Below are positions 5,396 through 5,454 of a DNA stretch of 5,454 nucleotides, one piece after another. The position numbers and the translations under genes were made by a program. Under the pieces are notes generated by a model. It did not search any database. It saw only the letters and a program-made list of their open reading frames with translations, and was not told the DNA's origin. This DNA comes from TCS-49 sp964442515 (lineage in GTDB: Bacteria; Campylobacterota; Campylobacteria; Campylobacterales; Sulfurovaceae), in assembly GCA_964442515.1 (NCBI GenBank), contig CAYUAC010000121.1, forward strand, positions 1-5,454, in the 5' to 3' direction. Position 1 is the stretch's first letter. Each line of letters starts with the position of its first letter.

Positions 5396-5454
5396 CCAAT
5401 AAACAGTATCAGGTAACAGCTTATTAACAGGTATTTGCGTCCAATAGGGGTCGA

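Noticed and set aside
5359..5427. 22-codon frame starting at an ATG that overlaps the CitE-like stop (TGATG)
   Set aside because: Very short, no family resemblance, and it runs through the likely terminator hairpin; the overlap is suggestive but not enough.

Overview
The window looks like part of a chromosome of a sulfur- or nitrate-respiring member of the Campylobacterota (Sulfurimonas, Sulfuricurvum or Sulfurovum-like). This is an inference from gene content: an AEC transporter, a periplasmic c-heme sensor joined to c-di-GMP domains, and a stand-alone CitE-like protein. Sampled 60-base lines of the core part are about 43-57% G+C. No rRNA, tRNA or other taxonomic marker is present, so the assignment is tentative.

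Layout. Positions 1-600 (minus strand) hold the first 200 codons of an AAA/SMC-like ATPase that runs off the left edge. This piece is about 24% G+C by hand count (147 of 600), far below the rest of the window. Positions 601-958 are AT-rich and intergenic. They hold a possible promoter for the ATPase, a weak hairpin, a 50-codon open stretch with no start codon that may be a gene remnant, and a good promoter for the next gene. Positions 959-1867 (plus) encode an AEC-family membrane transporter that starts with GTG. It converges on a two-gene minus-strand unit. That unit consists of a membrane sensor (2564-4306; periplasmic c-heme domain, HD-GYP domain, degenerate GGDEF-like domain) followed five bases later by a class I SAM-dependent methyltransferase (1935-2558). 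A divergent promoter region at 4307-4429 separates the sensor from a plus-strand CitE-like (HpcH/HpaI aldolase/citrate lyase superfamily) gene at 4430-5359. The last 95 bases hold a weak hairpin and no convincing gene.

How the parts work together. The sensor probably reads a redox or ligand signal through periplasmic heme and changes cytoplasmic c-di-GMP by hydrolysis. The methyltransferase is probably co-transcribed with it, but its substrate cannot be told. The transporter and the CitE-like protein have their own promoters and no clear link to the sensor. The AT-rich ATPase is the best candidate for recently acquired DNA, possibly the edge of a defence or other accessory locus, but the part that would decide this lies outside the window. 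No complete new system can be demonstrated from this sequence alone.
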